Part shown: positions 8,067 through 18,190 of the stretch, piece by piece
Numbering within the stretch: the stretch's first letter is position 1
Layout: each line of letters begins with the position of its first letter
Origin: Clostridia bacterium
Lineage (GTDB): Bacteria; Bacillota; Clostridia; Saccharofermentanales; Saccharofermentanaceae
Reading direction: 5' to 3'
NCBI GenBank assembly: GCA_016281535.1
Contig: JAEEIT010000178.1
Coordinates: 1 to 44,884, forward strand
Length of the DNA: 44,884 nt
Program-made: the position numbers and the translations under genes
The notes under the pieces: generated by a model
What the model was told of the DNA's origin: nothing
The model's database searches: none
What the model saw: only the letters and a program-made list of their open reading frames with translations

Positions 8067-8687
8067 ATGAAGAAGAAACACAATAAGGATACTTCCGAGG
8101 AAGAGATCGAACTTGAGGGAGAAATCCCGGAGGAAGAGCCGATCCGGTTCCCGGAGGACGAGACGGAAGAAACGCCGGAGGAGACGGAAGGCGCGGCTTC
8201 GGAAGAAGCGGGTTCTGAAAGTGAAGAACCCTCGGAAGAAGAGAAGGCCCAGGCTGAACTTGCCGAGATGAAGGACCGCTACATGAGACTTCTGGCGGAG
8301 TACGATAACTTCAGAAGAAGGACCCAGAAAGAGAAGGAGAACATCTACGCTGATGCCATCTCTGAGGTCGTGAAGGAATGGCTTCCGCTGGTGGACGATA
8401 TCGAGCGTGCCGTGGCTTCGTCAGAGAATATGGATGAATCTTCCGTCGAGAAGGTAGCAGAAGGCATTAAGCTTATCGGCAAGCAGGCCGTAAATGTCCT
8501 CGGCAAGCTCGGTGTGGAAGAGATCAGCAGCGGGGAAGGCGAGGCCTTCGATCCGAATCTTCATGAAGCGGTGATGCATGTGGAAGATGAGTCGCTTCCG
8601 GAGCAGTCCATCGCGCAGGTGTTCCAGAAAGGCTATTCCTGTAAGGGACGAGTCATCCGGCACAGTGTCGTGAAGGTGGCGAACTGA
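8067..8687 (+). CDS. grpE: Nucleotide exchange factor GrpE
   Basis: GrpE is the cytoplasmic ADP-release factor of DnaK. The first 70 residues are very acidic and low in complexity. The conserved coiled coil follows (LAEYDNFRRRTQKEKENIYAD, then EWLPLVDDIERAV). The beta-domain at the end has AFDPNLHEAVMHVEDES and VFQKGYSCKGRVIRHSVVKV. An ATG at 8061 is in frame, but GAGG directly abuts it. The ATG at 8067 has AGAGG at 6-base spacing and is the better start, giving 206 residues. hrcA ends 15 bases before this start. Confidence 0.95.
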   Translation: MKKKHNKDTSEEEIELEGEIPEEEPIRFPEDETEETPEETEGAASEEAGSESEEPSEEEKAQAELAEMKDRYMRLLAEYDNFRRRTQKEKENIYADAISEVVKEWLPLVDDIERAVASSENMDESSVEKVAEGIKLIGKQAVNVLGKLGVEEISSGEGEAFDPNLHEAVMHVEDESLPEQSIAQVFQKGYSCKGRVIRHSVVKVAN

Positions 8688-8783
8688 GTGGTCTAAAGAC
8701 CGTGAAGGCGTAAGATGCGGAAACGGTCAGAAAGAACAGAAAATATAAGAACAAACGAAAGAAAAAATAAAGGAGTACACACT

Positions 8784-9386
8784 ATGGAAAACTTTGAAAG
8801 AATGAGCCTGGTCCCAACCGTCATCGAGTCGACGAACCGCGGTGAGCGTGCGTACGATATCTTCTCGAGACTTCTGAAGGAAAGAATCGTTATCCTCTCG
8901 GAGGAAGTGAATCACGTGACAGCCAGCCTGATCACGGCGCAGCTTCTGTTCCTTGAGGCAGAGGATCCGGATAAGGATATCCAGTTCTATATCAACAGTC
9001 CGGGAGGATCGGTCACGGACGGTATGATGATCTATGACACCATGCAGCACATCAAGCCGGACGTGCAGACGATCTGCATGGGTATGGCTGCTTCCATGGG
9101 TGCCGTACTTCTGACGGCAGGTGCGAAGGGCAAGAGATTCGTTCTTCCGAATGCGGAAGTCATGATCCACCAGCCTCTGGGCGGTGCACAGGGTCAGGCT
9201 ACGGATATCCTGATTGCGGCAGACCACATCAAGAGAACGAAGCTGAAGCTCAATAAGATCCTGGCGGAGTCCACCGGCCAATCCCTCGAGACCATCGAGA
9301 AGGATGTGGAGCGTGACAACTGGATGACCGCTGAGGAAGCCCTGAAGTATGGTCTTGTCGATCACATCATGGAGAAGAGATCTTAA
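8784..9386 (+). CDS. clpP: ATP-dependent Clp protease proteolytic subunit ClpP
   Basis: This 200-residue cytoplasmic serine protease subunit assembles into a 14-mer and degrades substrates delivered by Clp ATPases. The triad is visible as Ser104 (MGMAASMGA), His129 ([10 protein letters not shown]) and Asp178 (ERDNWMT). The N-terminus [29 protein letters not shown] is typical. An upstream in-frame start at 8715 exists, but AGGAG (8771-8775) eight bases before the ATG at 8784 decides the start. Its place between grpE and dnaK is unusual; clpP normally stands alone or beside tig/clpX. No Clp ATPase gene is present nearby. It should be induced with the HrcA regulon unless it has a separate promoter in the 96-bp gap after grpE. 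Confidence 0.95.
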   Translation: MENFERMSLVPTVIESTNRGERAYDIFSRLLKERIVILSEEVNHVTASLITAQLLFLEAEDPDKDIQFYINSPGGSVTDGMMIYDTMQHIKPDVQTICMGMAASMGAVLLTAGAKGKRFVLPNAEVMIHQPLGGAQGQATDILIAADHIKRTKLKLNKILAESTGQSLETIEKDVERDNWMTAEEALKYGLVDHIMEKRS

Positions 9387-9397
9387 TGTGTTTATCC

Positions 9398-9424
9398 CGG
9401 CTCCGGGAGAAAAGTCCCGGGCCG
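9398..9424 (+). promoter_or_regulatory. Intercistronic hairpin between clpP and dnaK
   Basis: The arms CGGCTCCGGGA and TCCCGGGCCG pair with a single bulged T around a GAAAAG loop. No U-run follows, so this is not a normal terminator. It could set mRNA stability or processing between clpP and dnaK. Confidence 0.45.
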
Positions 9425-9439
9425 AATAAATAGAAATGA

Positions 9440-11344
<1,905 letters not shown>

Positions 11345-11381
11345 TCTTTCGCTTACGCGCAAATAGATGAAGAGACGGCGG

Positions 11382-11408
11382 GGCTGTACACGGTTTTCGT
11401 GGACAGCC
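11382..11408 (+). promoter_or_regulatory. Intercistronic hairpin between dnaK and dnaJ
   Basis: GGCTGT-A-CACG pairs with CGTG-G-ACAGCC around a GTTTT loop, leaving one A/G mismatch. No U-run follows. The dnaJ ribosome binding site starts 13 bases downstream. It probably tunes the dnaK:dnaJ expression ratio through mRNA processing or stability. Confidence 0.5.
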
Positions 11409-11435
11409 TCATGCCGATGAAGGAGGACATGAGCT

Positions 11436-12566
11436 TTGGCTGAGCAAAAGCGTGATTATTATGAGATTCTGGGTGTCAGTAAGGGTGTTTCCGATGATGA
11501 GCTCAAGAAGGCCTACCGTAAGATGGCCAAGCAGTACCATCCGGACCTGCATCCGGGAGATAAGGAAGCCGAGGCGAAGTTCAAGGAATGTAACGAAGCC
11601 TATGCGGTTCTCTCCGATGCGGAGAAGAGAAGAGCCTACGATCAGTTCGGCCATGCCGGCGTAGACGGACAGGGATTCTCCGGATTTAGTGGTTCGGCGG
11701 TCGATCTCGGCGATATCTTCGGATCGTTCTTCGGCGGAGCTTTCGGCGGGGGCGGAAGAAGAAACAACGGCCCTGTCAGAGGTGCGGATCTTAAGTACAA
11801 TATGTCGCTTGACTTTATGGAGGCGGCATTTGGTGTGGATAAGACCATCACGATCAACAAGGAAGATATCTGTGGTGTCTGTAAGGGTTCCGGTGCGGCG
11901 GCCGGCAGTAGTCCGGAGACCTGTCCGACCTGTCGGGGCAGCGGAAGGATCCAGCAGCAGACCCAGACACTCTTCGGTATGACGATGGTGACGCGTGATT
12001 GTCCTGCCTGTAACGGACGGGGAACGGTCATCAAGAATCCGTGCCCGAACTGCCGTGGCCGTGGACGTGCCGTGGTGAAGAAGGAACTGAAGGTCCATAT
12101 TCCGGCAGGTGTCGATACAGGCGATATGCTTCCGATTGCCGGTGAAGGTGAACCGGGTCTTCGTGGAGGACCTTACGGAACACTGTATATCCAGTTCCGT
12201 GTCAAGCCGCATCCGATGATCCAGAGACAGGGAAACAACACCTACTGTGAAGTGCCGATCACGTTCTCGCAGGCGGCACTGGGTGCAGATGTCAAGGTCG
12301 TGACGATCGATGGTGAGCAGATGGTGCATGTTAAGGAAGGCACGCAGCCGGGTGATACACTGACGCTCCGTGGAAAAGGTATTCCCTTTAAGAACCGTGC
12401 CGGTGCCCGTGGTGATCATACCGTGCGCTTCTCGGTGGAAGTACCGACGAAACTGTCGGAAGACCAGAAGGCAAGGCTTCGTAACTTCGATTCTTCCCTG
12501 ACGGAGAAGAATTACCAGAAGCGCGGATCTTTCTTCGAGAGAATGAAGAACTTCTTCGGAAGCTGA
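11436..12566 (+). CDS. dnaJ: Chaperone protein DnaJ (Hsp40), TTG start
   Basis: This 376-residue protein is a full type I DnaJ. The J domain has DYYEILGVSKGVSDDELKKA and HPD at residues 35-37. A Gly/Phe-rich region follows (FGSFFGGAFGGGG). Four zinc-binding CxxCxGxG repeats are present (CGVCKGSG, CPTCRGSG, CPACNGRG, CPNCRGRG), then the C-terminal substrate domains. The start codon is TTG, supported by AGGAGG nine bases upstream and by the alignment of MAEQKRDYYEILG with the family. The weak start and the preceding hairpin would both lower DnaJ relative to DnaK. Confidence 0.97.
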   Translation: MAEQKRDYYEILGVSKGVSDDELKKAYRKMAKQYHPDLHPGDKEAEAKFKECNEAYAVLSDAEKRRAYDQFGHAGVDGQGFSGFSGSAVDLGDIFGSFFGGAFGGGGRRNNGPVRGADLKYNMSLDFMEAAFGVDKTITINKEDICGVCKGSGAAAGSSPETCPTCRGSGRIQQQTQTLFGMTMVTRDCPACNGRGTVIKNPCPNCRGRGRAVVKKELKVHIPAGVDTGDMLPIAGEGEPGLRGGPYGTLYIQFRVKPHPMIQRQGNNTYCEVPITFSQAALGADVKVVTIDGEQMVHVKEGTQPGDTLTLRGKGIPFKNRAGARGDHTVRFSVEVPTKLSEDQKARLRNFDSSLTEKNYQKRGSFFERMKNFFGS

Positions 12567-12593
12567 TGTTCGGAAACAATCGTTGTGAAAACA

Positions 12594-12620
12594 GGGAGGT
12601 GCGAAAGCGCCTCCTTTTTC
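12594..12620 (+). terminator. Rho-independent terminator of the heat-shock operon
   Basis: GGAGGTGC and GCGCCTCC pair around a GAAA tetraloop and are followed by TTTTT. It lies 28 bases after the dnaJ stop. Confidence 0.93.
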
Positions 12621-12644
12621 ATTTGGGCGGCCTTTTGCAGGGCG

Positions 12645-12685
12645 ATTACGTGTGGATTTTGGAAAACTGAGATTTCACACGTAAT
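12645..12685. repeat. Solo copy of the 41-bp palindromic repeat (family A)
   Basis: The 10-bp perfect arms ATTACGTGTG and CACACGTAAT enclose a 21-bp centre containing GATTTT and GAGATTT. It is the same element as the four tandem copies at 44559-44788. It sits between the convergent dnaJ and capA-like genes, just beyond the dnaJ terminator. Confidence 0.85.
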
Positions 12686-12697
12686 GCGCAGAAAGGA

Positions 12698-14239
12698 TCA
12701 GTCGTCGTTATCGATGTGGTAAGCTCGGGTGGTGAAGACGCTGTTAAAGAAATTTTCTACGTAGCGCGGGGTCACGTCCGGGTTTCTGTGGGTACGGGAG
12801 ATCTCGTCGGTAAAGTCTTCCGCCATATATACGGTGTAGTATGTGCCTTCCGGATCGTAGTAGTTGACCATGGGAACGGCCTCGGCATAGTCGATGGAGA
12901 TCTGGTCGCCGTCTTTCTTGATGCGTACCTTCGCCATGGCTTCCACATTCTTCTCGGCACCGGGCATGTTCGAGATGAAGTTGCCGAGGGAATAATAGCA
13001 GGGCACTTCACGGCCGTCTTCGGAGATGAGGATCTCGAGAGGCTGGATCACGTGGGGATGGCATCCGATGATCAGATCGGCACCGGCATCGGCCATGACC
13101 TGTGCCATATGTCTCTGGTAAGCATTCGGTTCCGTCTTATACTCTTCGCCCCAGTGAGGGAATACGACAACGATGTCGGCAAGTTCTCTTGCTTTCTCGA
13201 TGTCGGATACGACCAGATCTTCGCGCAGAAGCTTGACCATATACTGCGCGTCGCCCGGGAGGCTGAAGCCGTTCAGATTATATGTGTAATTCAGGAACGC
13301 AACCTTTACACCGTTATATTCACCGATATCGATATTATCGTAATCTTCCTGGGAATCGTACATACCGGTCAGGATGACACCTTCGTGGCTCTTCCAGAAT
13401 GCAATATCCTCCAGGGCTACTTCCATGCCTTTATCCCAGCTGTGGTTCGTGGCGTGGGTGATGACATTAAAGCCGGCATCGATCACGGCCTGACCGCACT
13501 GGATCGGTGCACCGAAAACCGGGAACCCGGACCATTTGGTGGAGTCTGCTGTGAGGACGACTTCCTGATTAATGACCTTGATCTCGGCATCGGAGATGTA
13601 ATCCTTGATGTGGGCGTAGATCGGATCGTAGTTATAGCTTCCGTCCTCCTGAAGTCCGGAATTGGTGATGCGCAGGTGATAGAGGTTATCGCCGACGGCG
13701 ATGAGGTCGATGTAATCGATTTGACGCTCGATATCGTACATCTCGCAGAGCGGCTGAAGCTGTGGCTCATAGGCCAGGAAAGAAAGGACACGTTTTCTGC
13801 CGGCACCGGCTTTCATCTGACGCTGCCAGTATTCCATATTCTCGTAGTCGGATTCGCGGCCGAATGCGATCAGGTCCATAGGTTCGACGGGGATACGTTC
13901 CACTTCTTCTTCGATTTCGGCGGGAAGTTCCGGATGGGCGCCGGCTTCTGCGGAAAGGATCTGCGCGGAATCGACATCAGAAGAGAGCGCTCCACTGGCC
14001 GGATCGGCAACAGAAGCGTTGCCGGAAACCAGAAGCGTGGCCGAATCGGAAAGAGGCGTGGCCTCGTTATTGACGATGCTCTCATGGGTGACAGAAGGGA
14101 TCGAGGCGGGACGGGAAGAGAGAAGAGAGGCGTTCGACTGGTAAAGGAAGAAGACTGCCCCGGCAAGAAGTGCCAAAAGGACCACCAGAATGCCTGCACC
14201 TGCCTTTACTCCACCTTGTTTACGTCTCGTGTTCAACAC
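12698..14239 (-). CDS. CapA-family (PGA_cap) membrane-anchored protein
   Basis: The 513-residue protein has one N-terminal membrane segment (about residues 13-33, GILVVLLALLAGAVFFLYQ). A Ser/Ala-rich spacer then places the rest outside the cell. The catalytic-type domain at about 175-440 carries metallophosphatase-like CapA motifs: LIAVGDNLYH, NVITHATNHSWDKG, VVFPHWGEEY, GADLIIGCHPHVIQPLE and YYSLGNFISN. CapA relatives act in poly-gamma-glutamate capsule production, but many clostridial members are not linked to capsule genes, and none are seen here. The start is GTG with a GGGGGT-type ribosome site. It is convergent with dnaJ. Confidence 0.86.
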   Translation of the reverse strand: MLNTRRKQGGVKAGAGILVVLLALLAGAVFFLYQSNASLLSSRPASIPSVTHESIVNNEATPLSDSATLLVSGNASVADPASGALSSDVDSAQILSAEAGAHPELPAEIEEEVERIPVEPMDLIAFGRESDYENMEYWQRQMKAGAGRKRVLSFLAYEPQLQPLCEMYDIERQIDYIDLIAVGDNLYHLRITNSGLQEDGSYNYDPIYAHIKDYISDAEIKVINQEVVLTADSTKWSGFPVFGAPIQCGQAVIDAGFNVITHATNHSWDKGMEVALEDIAFWKSHEGVILTGMYDSQEDYDNIDIGEYNGVKVAFLNYTYNLNGFSLPGDAQYMVKLLREDLVVSDIEKARELADIVVVFPHWGEEYKTEPNAYQRHMAQVMADAGADLIIGCHPHVIQPLEILISEDGREVPCYYSLGNFISNMPGAEKNVEAMAKVRIKKDGDQISIDYAEAVPMVNYYDPEGTYYTVYMAEDFTDEISRTHRNPDVTPRYVENFFNSVFTTRAYHIDNDD

Positions 14240-14286
14240 CCGTTACCCCCGTTTCATATATATAGTTTAGAAAACATTTTTTATAT

Positions 14287-14315
14287 TTGCAACACCTTTC
14301 CGAAGGTTGTAGAAT
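14287..14315 (+). promoter_or_regulatory. Putative sigma-A promoter of prmA
   Basis: TTGCAA (14287-14292) and TAGAAT (14310-14315) are separated by exactly 17 bp, about 40 bases before prmA. A small inverted repeat (ACCTT/AAGGT) lies in the spacer. Confidence 0.5.
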
Positions 14316-14354
14316 GGTGATCGAGACTAAAATATAAGAGAGTGTAACATTGTT

Positions 14355-15383
14355 ATGAAGTGGGTGGAGATCGAGATAATCACAACGGAAGACGCATCTG
14401 ACGCAATTTGCGAGATGCTATCGCAATTAGGGGCGGACGGCATCGCCGTCTGTGACCCGCTGGAGATCAAGAGGATCATCGATGATCCGGAATCCCTGGC
14501 CTATGCCGACGACGGATTTGTCGATTCCCTGGGATCGGACGTAAAGATCCATGCATACTTCGCCGAGTTCGATGACGGGATCCGTCTGGGCGCGAAGGAA
14601 GAAGAATACAGTAATCCGGATGGTGTCGGGACGATCTACGGCAATATCGCCACAGGCAGTAAGACACTGGAAGAGACCATAGGCCTTCTCGAGGAGCGCC
14701 TCGCCGCCATCGGCGAATTCCTGCCGGTGGGCGACGGAAAAGTTTCCTATAAGTATGTAAAAGACGAAGACTGGGAGAACGAGTGGAAGAAGGACTACCA
14801 TGCTTTCTCCGTTTCCCCGCGTGTGACCATCGCGCCCTCCTGGGAAAGAGAATCGGTAACCGAGACCGAGGAGCAGAAGGTGGTCTACCTCGACCCGGGT
14901 TCGGCCTTCGGAACGGGCACACATGAGACGACATCTATGTGTGCAGAATTCATCGATGCCCATCTATCTTCGGAAGATACCGTCCTGGACGTGGGCTGCG
15001 GCTCCGGAATCTTGTCCATCATCGCAAGCAAGCTCGGCGCGAAGTCGGTCGAGGCATGTGACATCGACAGACTGGCCGTGGATGTGGCTATCGACAACTG
15101 CAAAGAAAACGGTGTCGATGTGGACTGCTACACGGGTGAACTGAAGGACGCGAAGAAAGAGGGATACAGCCTGATCATCGCCAACATCGTGGCGGAGATC
15201 ATCGCGGACATCGCACCGCTCGTTCCGGATAAACTCCTGCCGGGCGGCCGCTTTATCACCAGCGGCATCATCGACCACAAGAAAGAGATCGCTCTTTCCG
15301 CCTGCGAGGCGGCCGGACTCCAGCTTCTTGAAGAGAAGCAGAAGGGCGACTGGCACGCTTACTATTTTACAAAAGCACTGTGA
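14355..15383 (+). CDS. prmA: Ribosomal protein L11 methyltransferase
   Basis: The 342-residue enzyme transfers methyl groups from S-adenosylmethionine to ribosomal protein L11. The N-terminal domain starts MKWVEIEIITTEDASDAICEML. The methyltransferase core has YLDPGSAFGTGTHETT, VLDVGCGSGILSIIASKLGA (motif I), ACDIDRLAVDVAIDN and LIIANIVAEII. prmA near dnaJ is a common Firmicutes arrangement; here a capA-like gene on the other strand separates them. Six bases separate its stop from the next gene, so it may be co-transcribed with the two-component system. Confidence 0.95.
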   Translation: MKWVEIEIITTEDASDAICEMLSQLGADGIAVCDPLEIKRIIDDPESLAYADDGFVDSLGSDVKIHAYFAEFDDGIRLGAKEEEYSNPDGVGTIYGNIATGSKTLEETIGLLEERLAAIGEFLPVGDGKVSYKYVKDEDWENEWKKDYHAFSVSPRVTIAPSWERESVTETEEQKVVYLDPGSAFGTGTHETTSMCAEFIDAHLSSEDTVLDVGCGSGILSIIASKLGAKSVEACDIDRLAVDVAIDNCKENGVDVDCYTGELKDAKKEGYSLIIANIVAEIIADIAPLVPDKLLPGGRFITSGIIDHKKEIALSACEAAGLQLLEEKQKGDWHAYYFTKAL

Positions 15384-15389
15384 GGCGCT

Positions 15390-16142
15390 ATGGACTACAG
15401 TATTCTTCTTATTGACGATGACCGCGACCTGCATATGGTGATTGCGGATATGCTTACCGGATACGGATACCGGGTAAGCAGTGCGACCTCTGCGGAGGAA
15501 GCCTTCGATCTTCTGTCGAAGAACCGCTACCATCTCCTGCTACTGGACATTAACCTCCCGGACAGTGACGGCTTCGCACTGTGTAAACAGCTTCGCGAAG
15601 TGTCCACAGTGCCGGTGATCTTCGCCAGTGCCCGAACATCGGAAGACGACCGTATCACAGGGTATGAGATCGGTGGCGATGACTACCTGCCGAAGCCCTA
15701 TTCCATGAAGGAACTCCTTGCCCATGTGCAGGCGATCCTGCGCCGCACATACGGATTCTCCGAGGAAGAGAAGATCCTCTCCTTCGGCGATGTCACGGTC
15801 AACATGACCGCGAGAGCCGTGACGAAGGGCGGGGAGACCGTAGCGCTGTCCCTTCGGGAATTCGATCTTCTGGCGTTCCTGTGTGAGCATAAGAATCAGG
15901 CTATGCCGAAGGAGAAAATATTGACATCGGTGTGGGGCGCATTTATGACATCGGAAGCGTCGACGCTGACCGTGCACATCCGCTGGCTGCGGGAAAAGCT
16001 CGAAGAGGACCCGGCGGATCCGAAGTATATCAAGACTGTCTATAAGGTAGGTTATATGCTGGAGGTACCGGAGGAGGCGCACTCCGGAAAGGAAACTTCG
16101 GAGGAAGATTCTTCGGAAAGCGGGGACGGGAAGGATGCGTAA
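15390..16142 (+). CDS. OmpR/PhoB-family response regulator
   Basis: The 250-residue protein has a receiver domain (acidic pair in LLIDDDRD, phospho-acceptor Asp53 in LLLLDINLPDSDG, Lys102 in YLPKPYS). A winged-helix DNA-binding domain follows (ALSLREFDLLAFLCEHKNQ, then LTVHIRWLREKLEEDP and KTVYKVGYML). A 20-residue Ser/Glu-rich tail is extra to the family. The gene overlaps the following histidine kinase by 8 bases. It probably controls the ABC exporter genes that follow. Confidence 0.94.
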   Translation: MDYSILLIDDDRDLHMVIADMLTGYGYRVSSATSAEEAFDLLSKNRYHLLLLDINLPDSDGFALCKQLREVSTVPVIFASARTSEDDRITGYEIGGDDYLPKPYSMKELLAHVQAILRRTYGFSEEEKILSFGDVTVNMTARAVTKGGETVALSLREFDLLAFLCEHKNQAMPKEKILTSVWGAFMTSEASTLTVHIRWLREKLEEDPADPKYIKTVYKVGYMLEVPEEAHSGKETSEEDSSESGDGKDA

Positions 16143-17274
16143 GCGTGTGCTCGTGATCCTGGCGGTGCTTCTGGTCCTTACGGTCGCATGGACACTGGGA
16201 CTGTATTTCACGTCGGCGAAATCCGGAGATTCAGAAACCCAGGAAGAACTGATCGGCATCAACGAAGTGGGGAAACTCATCGAAGAAGGAAACACAGAGA
16301 AAGCGTCCGAGAAACTGGAAAAACTCGCCGACGGCGTGCGGAATAAAAGTGACGAGAAAGAGCGTGATGTGCGGATCCTGATCGTAGGGGGATGCGGTGT
16401 GGCGTGTCTTCTGATCATCGGAGCCTTCGTGTTTATTACGGTATTACATCCGTTAAATAAGATCTCGAAATATACCACCGAGATCGCCAAGGGCAACACC
16501 GATATCCCGCTTACTTACGACCGGGGATCGGAGGTCGGAGAATTCTCCTGGGCGTTCGACAGTATGCGACGGGAACTGAATAAGGCGCGCGCTTCGGAGA
16601 AGGAAGCCATCGAGAATAATAAGACGGTCATCGCGACACTGTCTCACGATATCAAGACCCCGATCACCTCTATCCGCGCCTATGCGGAAGGGCTGGAAGC
16701 GAACCTCGACAGTTCACCGGAGAAGCGCGCGCAGTATCTGCAGATCCTCATGAAGAAATGCGACGAAGTCAGTAAAGTCACAGATGACCTGCTCCTGCAC
16801 TCGCTGTCGGATATGCACCGGCTGAAAGTCGAGAAACAGGAAATCGAGATCCGTGCTTTTACCGAAGGAGCGGTACGGGACCTCGATCCGGAAGGAAAAG
16901 AGATCGTATTCACGGCGCCCGGATTTACGGAGAATGTCGGTGCCGATCCGGACCGGCTCCTGCAGTGTATCGAGAACCTTATCACCAACGCCAGGAAATA
17001 TGCACCCGGAAGGATCGACGTGTATCTCGAAAGAACGGACGGGAACGAACCGTCCGTGGCGGTCTGTGTGAAGGACAGTGGCAAAGGTATCCCGGACGAG
17101 GACATGCCCTTCATCTTCGATAAGTTCTACCGTGGGCGTAACCACGGCGAGGCGAAAGGATCGGGTCTCGGACTTTATATCGTTAGGTATCTGATGGAGC
17201 AGATGGACGGGAGAATAGAGCTTCGGAATACGGGGGACGGCCTTCTGGCGAAGCTGATCTTGAAGGTTTCATGA
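16135..17274 (+). CDS. Membrane sensor histidine kinase
   Basis: The 379-residue kinase has two membrane segments (about 4-26 and 81-103) flanking a short Lys/Glu-rich outside loop of about 50 residues. A HAMP region follows, then HisKA with phospho-acceptor His171 (ATLSHDIKTPITSIRAYAEG). The ATP-binding domain has NLITNARKYAPG, DSGKGIPDEDMPFIFDKFYRG and GSGLGLYIVRYLM. The loop is longer than in BceS-type kinases, which have almost none. The partner is the response regulator it overlaps. The signal may be an envelope-acting compound exported by the neighbouring ABC proteins, which is inference. Confidence 0.93.
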   Translation: MRKRVLVILAVLLVLTVAWTLGLYFTSAKSGDSETQEELIGINEVGKLIEEGNTEKASEKLEKLADGVRNKSDEKERDVRILIVGGCGVACLLIIGAFVFITVLHPLNKISKYTTEIAKGNTDIPLTYDRGSEVGEFSWAFDSMRRELNKARASEKEAIENNKTVIATLSHDIKTPITSIRAYAEGLEANLDSSPEKRAQYLQILMKKCDEVSKVTDDLLLHSLSDMHRLKVEKQEIEIRAFTEGAVRDLDPEGKEIVFTAPGFTENVGADPDRLLQCIENLITNARKYAPGRIDVYLERTDGNEPSVAVCVKDSGKGIPDEDMPFIFDKFYRGRNHGEAKGSGLGLYIVRYLMEQMDGRIELRNTGDGLLAKLILKVS

Positions 17275-17322
17275 GGCCGGATATGCACGTCTTCTTTTTT
17301 TCATCACCATTTCGCGGAGTGG

Positions 17323-17337
17323 TTAAGGACTTCTTAA
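17323..17337. promoter_or_regulatory. Possible response-regulator site before the ABC exporter
   Basis: TTAAG-N5-CTTAA lies 79 bases before the ABC ATPase ATG, and a further TTAAG occurs near 17385. OmpR-type regulators often bind such repeated pentamers. No clear promoter hexamers were found beside it. Confidence 0.25.
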
Positions 17338-17415
17338 TATGTTTTCGGGAATAATGTGGACAATGAAAACACATGAACGATTTCTATTAAGAAGGAAAAG
17401 GAGTTGGAAACAATA

Positions 17416-18177
17416 ATGAGCCAGAACATTCTTACTGCACATGACCTCTGCAAAAGCTTCGCGCATAACGGCGGACAGGTCCACGTTCTTTCCCATGTCG
17501 ATCTGGAGATAAGGGAGAAAGACTTCACCGTTGTTATGGGCGCTTCGGGATCCGGAAAATCCACACTTCTCTATGCACTGTCGGGGATGGATAAAGCCAC
17601 GTCCGGACAGGTTCTGTTCGACGGGAAAGACCTGGTGAAGATGAAGGAGAAGGAGCTCGCGCAGCTTCGAAGCCACGACTTCGGATTTATCTTCCAGCAG
17701 ATGCACCTGATCAGTAATCTCACACTTCTCGAGAACGTGACGGTCCCGGGATATCTCAATAAAGGAAAGAGCGCCGCCGAGGTAAAAGCACGCGCAGAGA
17801 AGCTGCTTGAACAGATGGGCATCTCCGATGTGAAGAGCCATCTACCGTCGCAGGTCAGCGGCGGGGAACAGCAGCGCTGCGCCATCGCCCGGTCGATCAT
17901 CCACGAGCCGAAGCTTCTCTTCGCCGATGAGCCGACAGGCGCATTGAACCGGAAAAATACGAAAGAGGTCCTGGATCTTCTGACCGATCTGAATAGAAAC
18001 GGACAGAGCATCCTGATGGTCACCCACGATCTTCGTGCGGCCCTTCGCGCGAGCCGGCTTCTTTATCTCGAAGACGGAAACGTGATCGGAGAGATGACCC
18101 TTCCGCCATATGATAAGGAAGAAGAGAAGAGCCGCGAGACACAGGTCAACGCATGGCTTTCTTCCATGAAGTGGTAA
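17416..18177 (+). CDS. ABC transporter ATP-binding protein (MacB/LolD type)
   Basis: The 253-residue ATPase has Walker A GASGSGKS (42-49), signature SGGEQ (148-152), Walker B LLFADE (167-172) and a switch histidine in VTHD. It is of the class that pairs with FtsX-like permeases in lipoprotein release or peptide/antibiotic efflux. An in-frame TTG at 17404 directly abuts the ribosome site AAAAGGAG, so the ATG at 17416 is preferred. The permease gene follows 13 bases later, and the upstream two-component system probably regulates both. Confidence 0.93.
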   Translation: MSQNILTAHDLCKSFAHNGGQVHVLSHVDLEIREKDFTVVMGASGSGKSTLLYALSGMDKATSGQVLFDGKDLVKMKEKELAQLRSHDFGFIFQQMHLISNLTLLENVTVPGYLNKGKSAAEVKARAEKLLEQMGISDVKSHLPSQVSGGEQQRCAIARSIIHEPKLLFADEPTGALNRKNTKEVLDLLTDLNRNGQSILMVTHDLRAALRASRLLYLEDGNVIGEMTLPPYDKEEEKSRETQVNAWLSSMKW

Positions 18178-18190
18178 GGAGGAAAGAATA

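Noticed and set aside
12716-14320. 534-codon open frame opposite the capA-like gene
   Set aside because: The minus-strand frame holds the CapA motifs; the plus-strand frame has none and lacks a ribosome site.
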